From Symbiodinium sp. CCMP2592 (taxonomy: Eukaryota > Sar > Dinophyceae > Suessiales > Symbiodiniaceae): a DNA stretch of 64,000 bases. Positions 55,164-64,000 of this stretch are shown piece after piece (within the stretch, counting starts at the first letter, position 1; each line of letters begins with the position of its first letter). A program made the translations under genes and the position numbers. The stretch spans positions 1,215,920 to 1,279,919 of the forward strand of contig CAJNDT010006124.1 of assembly GCA_905221615.1 (NCBI GenBank), read 5' to 3'. Under the pieces are notes generated by a model. That model ran no database searches. It saw nothing but the letters and a program-made list of their open reading frames with translations, and was not told the DNA's origin.

Positions 55164-55235
55164 GAGTACCTCGGCCGCCCGTAAGAGGCGGGAGGCGCGA
55201 AACCAGAAGAAGCCGGATGGCCCAGTCGAGAGTCT
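55164..55235 (+). other. Candidate exon (Arg/Lys-rich)
   Basis: TTTGCCAG|G acceptor followed by ASTSAARKRREARNQKKPDG then PVES and a stop. GC-rich and unlike its flanks. Similar in flavour to the basic exon at 38797. Confidence 0.45.
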
Positions 55236-55480
55236 AAGGTTTAGGGCTTAGGGCTTAAGGTTAGGGCTTTAGGGTTTTAGGGCTTAAGGTTACGGGTTCA
55301 GGGTTTAGGGCTTTGGGGTTTTAGAGTTTAGGGTTTAGTTTATTGTTTAAGGTGGGTTATGGGCCGGGTGGGTAGGGTGAGAGTCTTAACCCTAAACCCT
55401 AAAACCCTGAATCCTAAAACCCAAACCCTAAAACCCCAAACCCTAAACCCCAAACCCTAAACTCCAAACCCTAAACCGTG
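55236..55480. repeat. Degenerate TTTAGGG then CCCTAAA blocks (inverted)
   Basis: A run of TTAGGGCTTAGGG/TTTAGGG-type words to about 55365 is followed by CCCTAAACCC words from 55390, so the two together form a loose inverted pair. Confidence 0.7.
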
Positions 55481-55655
55481 GTCTTGGGTACAGTCCTTAC
55501 ATGAACAGATCGCCGAAGAGCAGGGGTCTCAGACTGGGAGCACCTGCAGCCACGTTCTTAAGTTAATTACTTAAAGGGGCTCCTTAAAAGGCTCAAGAAA
55601 GGGATCTATGGGGTTCCCTATTGGGATCTATAGGGTTTAGGGCCTATAGGGTCTA

Positions 55656-55770
55656 CTTGGAGGTTCATGGGACTTGGTAAGTAAGGTTATATGTACCTTA
55701 ATTGGGGTTATAAGTAATTATAAGTATGGTTACCTTATTTTAGAACCCTAGTTTTACATGATCCTTCAAG
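55656..55770. repeat. Inverted-repeat element, family CTTGGAGG
   Basis: CTTGGAGGTTCATGGGACTT and CATGATCCTTCAAG (AAGTCC lost from right arm), TA on both sides. Confidence 0.8.
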
Positions 55771-56326
55771 TAAACCCTAAACCCTTAAAGGGAAGCCCAT
55801 TATCGAGCCCTATAGTAGCCTTGGAAGGAGCCCTCAACCCTAGTTACTAGGTCCCATGATCGTTCAAGTAGGGCGGAATTTTAGATGGAACTCCTTCGTG
55901 TAGGTTGGCAAGGTTTATCAAGGTTGCCGTTGACTTTAGGGTTTAGGGTTTAGGGTTTACCTTTCCAGGCAGGGCGGGTCACATGATAGGTCCTTCTTGT
56001 TGTTTATACCTGCCGGGTTTAGGTGGAGGGAGGACATAACCGTAGCCACTTCGGAATGTCACGCTGAATCAGGGGCACGGGGTAGGTGCCATACGAGTGG
56101 CTCTGGAGCTTCTGGTCCAGGCCATGTAAGCTGTACAGTGGGATGGTGCTTGTAAGGGTGTACGGTTCAGGGCTTTGGCTTGGGATTTCGGAGGTATGCG
56201 ATCGTTCTCTTTGACGCTGTATGCGCTGCAGCAGCGTTATGACCCAAAGAGAAGCTTCAGACCTCGCGAAGCAAGAAAGGCACAGCGTGATCTTAATTCC
56301 AAGACCTCGAGACCGTATTTTCGACC

Positions 56327-56427
56327 AACCCAGAATACCGGGAGGATCCAAAAAGTAGATCCCTTAATGCGGGCTCCTATAAAGTACCCTTAGTAGTACA
56401 GGGCCCCGATCCTCCCGGGGGTCTGGG
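56327..56427. repeat. Inverted-repeat element, family CCCAGACCCCC...GGATCC
   Basis: CCCAGAATACCGGGAGGATCC pairs with GATCCTCCCGGGGGTCTGGG; shares AAAAAGTAGATCCCTTAATG with 47337. Confidence 0.7.
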
Positions 56428-56959
56428 CAGACTCTGAATGTCTGAGCCCTGCTCCGAACACTTAGACCAGCCAGCATCCGGAGTGGTGACAATAGTCGAC
56501 CGAAGCCCGACACTCAAGACTACAGTGAGTACAGAGCCTTTGCGTTTTTTAAGAGTGTATCTAGGCTAAGCTGGGTGTATAGGTAATACCATGTATTAAT
56601 GAGACTCGGAATAGTGCTGATTAGTACTTGGGGTTCCTTATTCTGTTCGCGGTGCATTCTACCCTAAAACCCGGTTCTAATTGCTTGGGGTTCCTTGGTT
56701 TGTTTATGCAGCAATCTACCCAGAAACCCGATTCTAACTGCTACGGCCCGTATACGACACTGACCCTGCACTACGGCCAGTATACCCTAAACTTAACCTT
56801 AATCCACAAAGCCAAAGACATATTCCTTTCAAGCCCTAAACCCGAAGCACTGAGCATTTCGAGCCCTGAAAATTCCATTGACTGAGGGCTGCGAAGATGC
56901 CAACTCTACAGGCTGCCATCAGGGTTCCTCTCAGGGTTTGGTCTGAGGTTGCTCCCCAG

Positions 56960-57059
56960 AGGGTCCATATACGCTACTATTGTGGAATTAGGTCCCCAAA
57001 GCCATAATGAGGATGGTCTTCTGGGACCTAATTCCATAATGGTAGTGTATATGGACCCT
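56960..57059. repeat. Inverted-repeat element, AGGGTCCATATACGCTACTA
   Basis: AGGGTCCATATACGCTACTA and TGTGGAATTAGGTCCC pair with GGGACCTAATTCCATAATGG and TAGTGTATATGGACCCT. Its outermost 7 bp match the AGGGTCCAAG family. Confidence 0.8.
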
Positions 57060-57070
57060 TTGGGCTCTAG

Positions 57071-58870
57071 GATTCCTTTTAGGGGTCCACCATGCTACAA
57101 GTGACCACCAGGGCTTGTTACAAGCGTGCTCTACGGGTTATGGCACGATGGGTGTTTTAAAGGTGCTTCAAGTGGGGTGTGCACATAGGGGTTACTAACA
57201 CGGTTGCTGTAAGCCCCTAAACCCTATAAACCTAAGGGTTACTATACGGGTTCTATAGGTGTTCCCTGTAAGGACTCACTTTCTTCTTCTGCGGCAAGCT
57301 TAGGTTTCTGGTTTTGCGCTTCACTGGGTTAGGGGCGCGTTTATAATAGGTTTCGCTAGGTTTGGGAGAAAGTATGATAGGGCTTTCTCGCGTGTGCGTG
57401 TAAGGGTGTTCAAGTTTTCTCGTCAAAGGGTGCCAGACTCAATCAGCGGCTTTTGATTGTTGCGCGATAGGTGTTTTGGATGTAGCACACTCTATGGGAA
57501 CCGGATTATAGGAGTCTAGGCGCGAAGTTCGCTTGAGGGGCCCTACAGCGGCATTATTTCGGACATTATTTGTGACTGTGCCCAGGATAGTCGTTGTTAC
57601 GGTTATGTGTCGGAATGAAAGGATGTGGGTGAGGGTGGTCCTCACGATGATACCAGGAGTCACCGAAATGGGTGAATAATACGGCGATCATGCTTGGTTC
57701 TGTGCCGCAAAAATGTCATGTGTGTGTATCGGTGTAAATCTTTCTCTTGGCCTTCAGGATCTTGCTGTCTGAAATGCAGGGGCAGGTTGGAACTCTTGAC
57801 CCAATGCCCTCAAGTCCCACCTACGAGACTTCCTGGATTTCGAAGAATCGGTCGGTTTTCATGGGTTCATAGGACCGGCGTTCGGGCTGCGATATAGGGA
57901 CCTCAAGCGGGTACTCCTACTTCAGCGATGAACGATTCCTGCGTTCAGGCTGCGGTTTACAGGCACGCACATGAAGTTTTCCGTCGCCTCCATTGTGTTG
58001 AGACAAGTTATTATAGCGTGCTGGGCACGTTACGTGTTGAAAGTATTGAGGGATTTCGCGGCGATGGGATGTACATGGGAAGTGGCTTTCGGATTGTGGA
58101 ATTTCCGCAACTGTGCAGTTATTGAGACCGATACTGTTTAGGGTCTACATCTACTATCTGGGCCGGGAACAAGGTTCAGGACAGGTTAGGGTATGGGGCA
58201 AGGGAAGTCCAATGTGCCGCCTGGTCGAGGAAGATGCTGCAGGAGACGGTGGCTGAGCGCATCTGGGCGTGTCCGACGGCTAACCAGTGAGATTTAGGAT
58301 TCGGATACCAGTCACTCCATTTGTGCAAGGTCTTGATAAGCGTATAGAAACCTCGTGACTTTTTTTGCACCATGACTCAAGGGTGAGGCCTCAAAGTAAC
58401 ATGTTGCTGGATCATATCAGGGTTCCCCTCAAAGGACGTCTAAGGCTTGAGGTCAAGAATCTCCAGATAAGAAGTGCCTGGGGTTGGGGGATTGGGGCCT
58501 ACTGTGAATAGTAGACATTCTGCCCCCAAAGTTAAAGCTTTCAAGTATCTATTCAGGTGATACTTGTGCTGTTGAAGAATGGGGCTTCAAGGCTTTCAGT
58601 TCTGGCAAAAGCTTTGTAAGGTATAGTGCCTTTCCGAACCTCAATCCCAAAAGCAGTATATAAAGCCTGAGCCCCACACCGAACCCCAACCCTATGAACC
58701 TTATCGAAACCCGCAAACGCAATGGACAGCCGAAGACTCGCCTTAAACGTAGGCAAGGCTGTGCCGACAAACTTTACTTATCAGAGACGGGGATCTGACT
58801 CCTGATTGCTTTCGCTTGATGTCCGGGACGGACCGAAATAGTTGCCTTGGGGTCGCTTTTACGATAATGT
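57071..58870. other. Unassigned DNA
   Basis: Less repeat-dense than its surroundings. Several short open frames occur on both strands (for example 57928-58125 plus and 57439-57663 minus), but none has splice sites, motifs or composition that support a gene. Confidence 0.35.
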
Positions 58871-58976
58871 AGGAACCTGATTAAGAAACCCTGGGCCTAT
58901 ACCCCCAAAAAAAGTAGGATCCCTATGATATATACAGAGCCCTAATAAAGACCCGAGGTGTCTTCATCAGGTTCCT
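58871..58976. repeat. Inverted-repeat element, family AGGAACCTGATTAAGAAA
   Basis: AGGAACCTGATTAAGAAACC pairs with GTGTCTTCATCAGGTTCCT. Confidence 0.8.
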
Positions 58977-61298
58977 GCTGAAATACAAACTTAAAGAAGT
59001 CTAACCCTTCCTGCAACAGATGGGTGGATTCAGCTCTTTGTATCTCTCATCTCCTAACCCTCAACTAACCCTCTCTCTCCTTGTGTCTTTGTGTTTTCTC
59101 ACCGCTCCAGCGTCGGGAGTTGAATTGAGGAGCGGTTGCTTAGCTCTGTCAACACCTACCTGTTTAGGGTTCCTTATTGTTATCTCCTAGTAGAAGTCCT
59201 TTAAAAGGGTAGGCATCAGGGGTTCAGGTAAGGCCTTTACCGCAAGTCACGTTGTGCATCCATCTTGGAGGGAGGCCCAGGGCCCTCGTTTCAGTCCTTC
59301 GTACCGCTGCTCACCTGTAACCCGGTCGCAGTCCTGCCTAGTGCAACTGGAAGTACCTCCAAGTTCATCGATCGTGGAACTCTCAGGACTTATTTCGCTC
59401 TGTACCCTTTGCACTCAGCTACCGAAGCTGCTTTTCGTAAATCCAATTTAGGACTTCGCTTTGCTGCTCCACTCAGATCTTCGTCTCTGCTGTACAAATG
59501 GCTCGGGGCGGAGTGCGATGCCAAGCATCGCGCCAGCACAGCCACATTCGATTAGGCGTCTCGTTTTGTTCTGCCAATGTTCTACAGCAGTCATATGTCA
59601 CAATGCCCTCCTTCGTTTCAACAGGTCGAGGTAGCTATTCGGGTGTATGGGCCAAAGATCAAGCTTACTGTGTTTGTTTGGGTCTTTGGCTTGGAGTAGA
59701 GGCCCTCGCGCCCACGCGAGGCTCTTCAAAGGCAATTGGGAGAGTCCGGACAATCAAAGGATGCTACGGTTAAGGGGTTTAGGGCTTAGGGTTAGGCTGA
59801 CGGCGGAAAATTTACGAATTTCTCCTTGGGCCGGAAAAGCGACATCCCAACCTAAACCCCAAATCCTAGCCAGCTTTGCAAGAACGTCGCGCGGATGATG
59901 GGGGCCAGTTTGATGGACTTGTCCGAATATCGGCTCTGCCCACGAGAAACGAGGGGTTTCGGGCAATGTCATATGGGTTCATGGGGCCTTCTTTGTCGGA
60001 AAGCTTCATTATAAGTGTGATGCTAAGAGAGGGGTTGAGGCTTGGGGTTTTCGGGTATCGGCATCTAGGTTTTAAGGTTTCTGGGATGAGCTGTGGGGTT
60101 CGCTTACAGGCTGGATGTATTCACTCAAGGGTTTACAATTTAAATCAAGGCACTACTGATGCAAGGGCTGCTGCAAGGCCATGAGTATTATTATTACCTG
60201 TGGATTCACTCACTGACGATGCGTGAGGCTATAACTACCCGGAAGTTGTGGGGCCGTTAGTTACCTGTTTTTTGTACATAGGGTTTGGAGCCACAGGTTT
60301 GGTGTTTTACACATCATGTGTGATTAGCTGAAGCAGCAAAGGAGGGGCTACCCTTAGGCTGTTGTCTGAATCTGAGGTGGCTGATATTCAGCACCCACCC
60401 GTTAGAGTAGCCGTGAGTAGCCATGAGAGTAGGTGTTAGAAACAAATCTGGCACGACACACATATATGCCCATGAAGGCTTTCCGTGAAACCCTTTATGC
60501 CGATGTGGGATGTTTGGTTCCCCAATGTCCTGGGCTTGCTTTTTTGCCAGCGGCGCGGCCCCTTCTTTCCTTGGGCATATTGACTCTGAGTCCTGATGGG
60601 TTTGGTCTGCCATGGGCCAGGAATGATTCGTGTTGTGTGCACGGGGTGGAGGGTTCGGGGTGCCGTAGGCACATGTTGCGGTCGAGTGTTATAACCCTTC
60701 CGAGTAGTAGGCCATTGGATCCATAAGAGCGGATGATTCCTGTTTTCGTTGGGGTACCTCCAGGTAATTACATCGCCAACTGTCACCTGGCTTCCTCCCT
60801 GATTGGGGTCCCCCAAGCCATCACGCACCCTTGGTTCTTAGGATTTGAGGGTCTGGGCGCTTACCTTCAGTCCCAAACCCTAGTCTTTGTGCCCATCTGT
60901 GCAGAACAGCTGGATGTTCAAAAGTGGGCCATTGAACACGGGAGTGAGGTTGGTACCTGTAGATAGTAGTACTTCTCGTAATCTAGGAAGAGCAATAGCA
61001 AGACATAACCCAAGTTACAGGAAGAGTTGTCACTTGGATGATAGTACCTCAGAGGCAAGCATGTCATGTGGACAGCGGAAGCGAAGAGAGCGTCTCTGCC
61101 ATTCAGCTTGCGAGGTCCTAGGTTTAGGATGCAGGGTTTAGGGTTTAGGGACTCTCAGAGCTCTTCTCGGGGAGCTTCAGCCTTTCTTTTGCAGTGTCCT
61201 TCCTCTAGCCGTGGCAATGGGGCGCGCCATCGCCGCAGTTGCTTGGAGTTGGCTCCCGCAGGGCACTTACGGTTTGGGGCATTAGATTCTATCTTGTG
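58977..61298. other. Unassigned DNA
   Basis: Low density of TTTAGGG words and no listed inverted-repeat family. Short open frames overlap on both strands (59254-59560, 60436-60966). None shows a domain, so genes may be present but cannot be supported. Confidence 0.35.
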
Positions 61299-61384
61299 GC
61301 CCCAAACCCTACAAAATAGTAGGTTATGACCCCTCAATCAGAGGGTAGAAGAACCCTTAAGACCGTAGGTTTTTGGATCCCCAG
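61299..61384. repeat. Repeat element, family CCCCAAACCCTACAAAATAG
   Basis: CCCCAAACCCTACAAAATAG, TAGGTTATGACCCC and TAGGTTTTTGGATCCCCAGG. Confidence 0.75.
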
Positions 61385-61486
61385 GATTGAACTAGGCTTT
61401 TGTAAGGCTTCATGAGTTTACGGTCTGGGGGGTTGAGCTCCGAAGCCGTTCCTGAACGAACATGTCCGTTCCTGGGTCAGGAAGAT

Positions 61487-61588
61487 ACGGTTGATGATAT
61501 AAATCCTGCATTACCTTAAGGACCCTAGACTATGGGAATTACGGCATATCCTTATTATGGGTAATGCAGGATTTATATCATCAACCGT
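61487..61588. repeat. Inverted-repeat element, family CGGTTGATGATATAAATCC (best-preserved copy)
   Basis: 28-bp perfect arms beginning CGGTTGATGATATAAATCC, extended to ACGGTTG/CAACCGT, between TA dinucleotides. Confidence 0.92.
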
Positions 61589-63000
61589 AACACAGTCACC
61601 CTGACAAAAAGTAAGATGCTCTTGTGAACGCTGGCATGGTATGAGCAGGCTGCCGGGATGCAATCGACATATTATACTCTTCAAACTCAGGATCTACCTC
61701 GAGTAATCGATATACCCTTTAAAAAGACAATTGGAAATGACCCTAAGCTTTAGCTTCAGCACTTTGGCTAGCTACTTTGGTAGGGTTCGGGGCAGGTTGG
61801 CTCCAAGGAAGGCTGGAGGAAGGCACACAAGGACTACTTACAGAGATGACCAATCAAACTTGAGCAAAAGTAAGTTTAGTTGAGTGCCGTGGACTAAGAG
61901 CCTGGTGGGTGTATGCAGGAACTGGAGCCCTGAATCCCTAACACTCGAAATAGCTCCAGGTAGGTATTACGTGTCGACTTCAGACCCACGGTATTGTGTT
62001 ATTTGTATACTTGGAGTCTAAATGGGCCGAATCCCCGAACCCTAAACCACGAAAAGGTCTGCTTCCTTGGCGGATTGGGTTACCATCAGCGGAGTCCGCA
62101 TCTTGGTCTTGTGCAAAAGACTGCCTGGCAACTCAGACATGTGCTTCTGACAGGAGTGAAATGAAGTGCCATTTGCGACTGGCAAACCTAATCCGAGAGC
62201 CCCAAGTTCAAGTCCTAAAAACCTGAACTTGCCGTCTTCTTTGTGTAGACTTGTGGTTCACGGCATCGGTCATTGAAGAGTGGCAATCAAGAGCAAGATA
62301 TACCAGACGCAATCGCCGAGTTGCCTGGAGATGTACATCACGCCGATGCTTCGCGTTTGCTCTTGGTGTTTGGTTGAGGAGTTTGCTCGTGGATCTGAGA
62401 GGTAGGGTTGTGGCTTCTGGGTTTAGGGTTTTGCGTTGTGCTGTTTCGCACGCTGTCGGAACATTCCTCTGACAAATGCATGAGCAGTGTCCAAGCTGTG
62501 CCGAAGGGAAAGTAGACCCGAAGCTTCCAGCTCTGAGCCCGGGAACACGGACAGTAGAGGCGAAGGTGGAGGTGGAGATGTGTCATGGATGGTGTCGGGT
62601 TTGCTAAGGACGCCAGTGATGTAGACACTAGTAGGATCCGCGAGGACATTCAATTTATAAAGGATAGTGCCACTGGTTGAAAACACGTGAACCAGGACCC
62701 GGTGTCATATACTTGGGCCTGAACGGGGTTCCTGTGCAGGTACTTAAGGCCAAAGTATATTTTATGCAGTCTATGCGAAAGAGAGTACATGGAGCCTTCT
62801 GGAATTTTATATACCACATTTGTGACCGACCGACATTCAGCCGGTAATCCTGATCTATATCAATCCCTCGAGGTCCGAGATGCTTCGCATTTTCCCATAA
62901 ACTAGTCATAAGGCTATCACTTCAACATGCTTATAGACGACCCTGTAAATCTTATTTCGTTAAATCCTACATTTGACAAACCTTAAACACCTAGAAATCC

Positions 63001-63110
63001 ATATGGGGGGTTTCGGAAAATTGGGGTACCTTATTTTGGGATCCTTATAACAAGGATCCTACTATTTAGGGTACCATATTAGGGTCCCCTATTCTCGGAA
63101 ACTCCCATAT
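63001..63110. repeat. Inverted-repeat element, family GGGAGTTTCCGAGAAT
   Basis: ATATGGGGGGTTTCGGAAAA pairs with ATTCTCGGAAACTCCCATAT; interior GGTACCTTATTTTG shared with 43110. Confidence 0.85.
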
Positions 63111-63135
63111 AATAACCCTATGAAGCCCCTTCAGA

Positions 63136-63218
63136 CCCTCTGGTGCCAGATGGGCTTGGAGAGCACGGAGGAAGAGGAGTGGGCTTGCATCCCAGACTAC
63201 GGAGGGTTTACCGGTTAA
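63136..63218 (+). other. Candidate terminal exon
   Basis: CTTCAG acceptor, then TLWCQMGLESTEEEEWACIP and DYGGFTG to a TAA stop. The segment is protein-like and lies just after an inverted-repeat element. No partner exon can be joined. Confidence 0.4.
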
Positions 63219-64000
63219 GGGTTTAGTATTGAGGGTCTTAGGGTAAGGATGCTGAAGGTTTAGGGTTTAGTATCAGGAGGCTTGTGCTGCTGAGGGTACA
63301 ATCACGTCATCGGGGGCCTTTGATGCAAGTCCCACACCCTCCACGAAACCATAACCGCCCCAGCCATGATGACAGCGGGGCTTTCGAAACCCGGAAGCCT
63401 AAGATCGGGTTCTTGGATCTCTAAACTTAAACTCTAAACCCCAAACTTTATTGAACGGGTTCAGCGATGAACTCCAGCACCTCACCGCCACAAGACTCTG
63501 CGACCTCAAAGAAACCAAAGAGCCCACTGCCCAAGACCTGAGATAAATGAAGCAACTTCGGATGAAACGCATACGGTTTAGGGTTCATGGTTTAGGCATC
63601 GGGTTTGGAGCTGAAGGGAAAACATAGCCACAGGAACAAATCAAGCGCACTCACCATCTCTGAAGACCTATCACCTTAAACCCTACACCGCACCCCTAAA
63701 CCACCTGCTGTGAAAAACCATATGCTAAGGTCCCTGTAACTGCACGCACTCTATGGCCGCCTGGCGGTGGGGCCCGATGAGTGAAGTTTGCAGTTTAGGG
63801 TTCAGGGTTTAGGGTTAGGATTCTTGGGTTAGGTAATATAGAGGCCTAAATAATTTCAAACATTGCTCCGTAGGGCTTCTTACTATACATAATGCTGTAA
63901 AGGAGCCCAAACCTCTATTCTAACGATTAAGGACCCTACATTAAACTCGAATCCCAACGTCCCTAAACATCCTTATACCCTCAGGTTCCCTTTAAGGGGT
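63219..64000. other. Repeat-rich right edge with a possible exon
   Basis: TTTAGGG/CCCTAAA words throughout. A plus-strand island at about 63462-63545 behind GTTCAG reads Ser/Pro/Lys-rich (MNSSTSPPQDSATSKKPKSP) or, in another frame, DELQHLTATRLCDLKETKEP; neither can be confirmed. The last 170 bp carry GGGACC/AAGGGG words related to the element at 46860. Confidence 0.35.

Noticed and set aside
55380-55480. CCCTAAA run as a true chromosome end
   Set aside because: The repeats are degenerate, face both directions and lie inside unique sequence on both sides, so they are interstitial.
56036-56060. Resemblance to the dinoflagellate spliced-leader start (CCGTAGCCA)
   Set aside because: Only nine bases match and the conserved TTTTGGCTCAAG part is absent; no spliced-leader relic was found in the window.
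62251-62686. Opposed frames of about 70-100 residues on both strands
   Set aside because: Neither strand shows a motif or credible splice boundaries; composition does not favour one over the other.

Overview
The window looks like nuclear DNA of a dinoflagellate, most likely a Symbiodiniaceae-type genome. Four lines of evidence support this. (1) Degenerate TTTAGGG/CCCTAAA telomere-type sequence is scattered everywhere from about 16.9 kb onward. (2) Genes consist of short exons whose introns start with GT, GC or GA and usually end AG|G. (3) Proteins carry arrays of an RCC1-like 'FAAILxDGSVVTWG' repeat. (4) Non-coding DNA is packed with about 100-bp inverted-repeat elements. The species cannot be named from the sequence. 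No tRNA, rRNA, CRISPR or bacterial operon signal was seen.

Region 1 (0.6-13.7 kb) holds four genes, all on the minus strand and head to tail: a 603-aa nuclear-type protein (12797-9674), a 335-aa protein with a methyltransferase-like motif order (9466-7903), a 726-aa coiled-coil and low-complexity protein (6861-3540), and a 599-aa large-domain protein (2735-874). I built the exon chains by hand so that reading phase closes at every junction. From memory, pieces resemble large dinoflagellate-restricted families of unknown function; no database was available to confirm this. The block sits between two CTA-rich satellite stretches, and its two edges look like imperfect inverted repeats, so it could be one roughly 13-kb mobile unit.

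Region 2 (13.7-22 kb) has long microsatellites and then an intronless gene for a ubiquitin-like plus RCC1-like repeat protein (15365-16699). It is followed by repeat-rich DNA containing a broken, 5'-truncated LINE fragment that is inserted at the end of an older inverted-repeat element with a 20-bp target duplication.

Region 3 (22-50 kb) is repeat-dominated: a TTTAGGG-derived 28-bp tandem array with a 255-bp higher-order period, and dozens of inverted-repeat elements, some nested in others. Small GC-richer islands read as plus-strand micro-exons. The best supported is an EF-hand calcium-binding gene (38797-41694), with a lysine/glutamate-rich exon at 43880.

Region 4 (50-64 kb) contains a second ubiquitin-like/RCC1-like gene (50386-51966). 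Its reading frame is broken by a 101-bp element flanked by a 4-bp duplication. Removing it as a GA-AG intron restores the frame exactly, and a second 101-bp copy lies at 30179. This is the clearest case in the window of a transposon acting as an intron (an introner). The rest is intergenic or intronic DNA with more elements and a few exon candidates.
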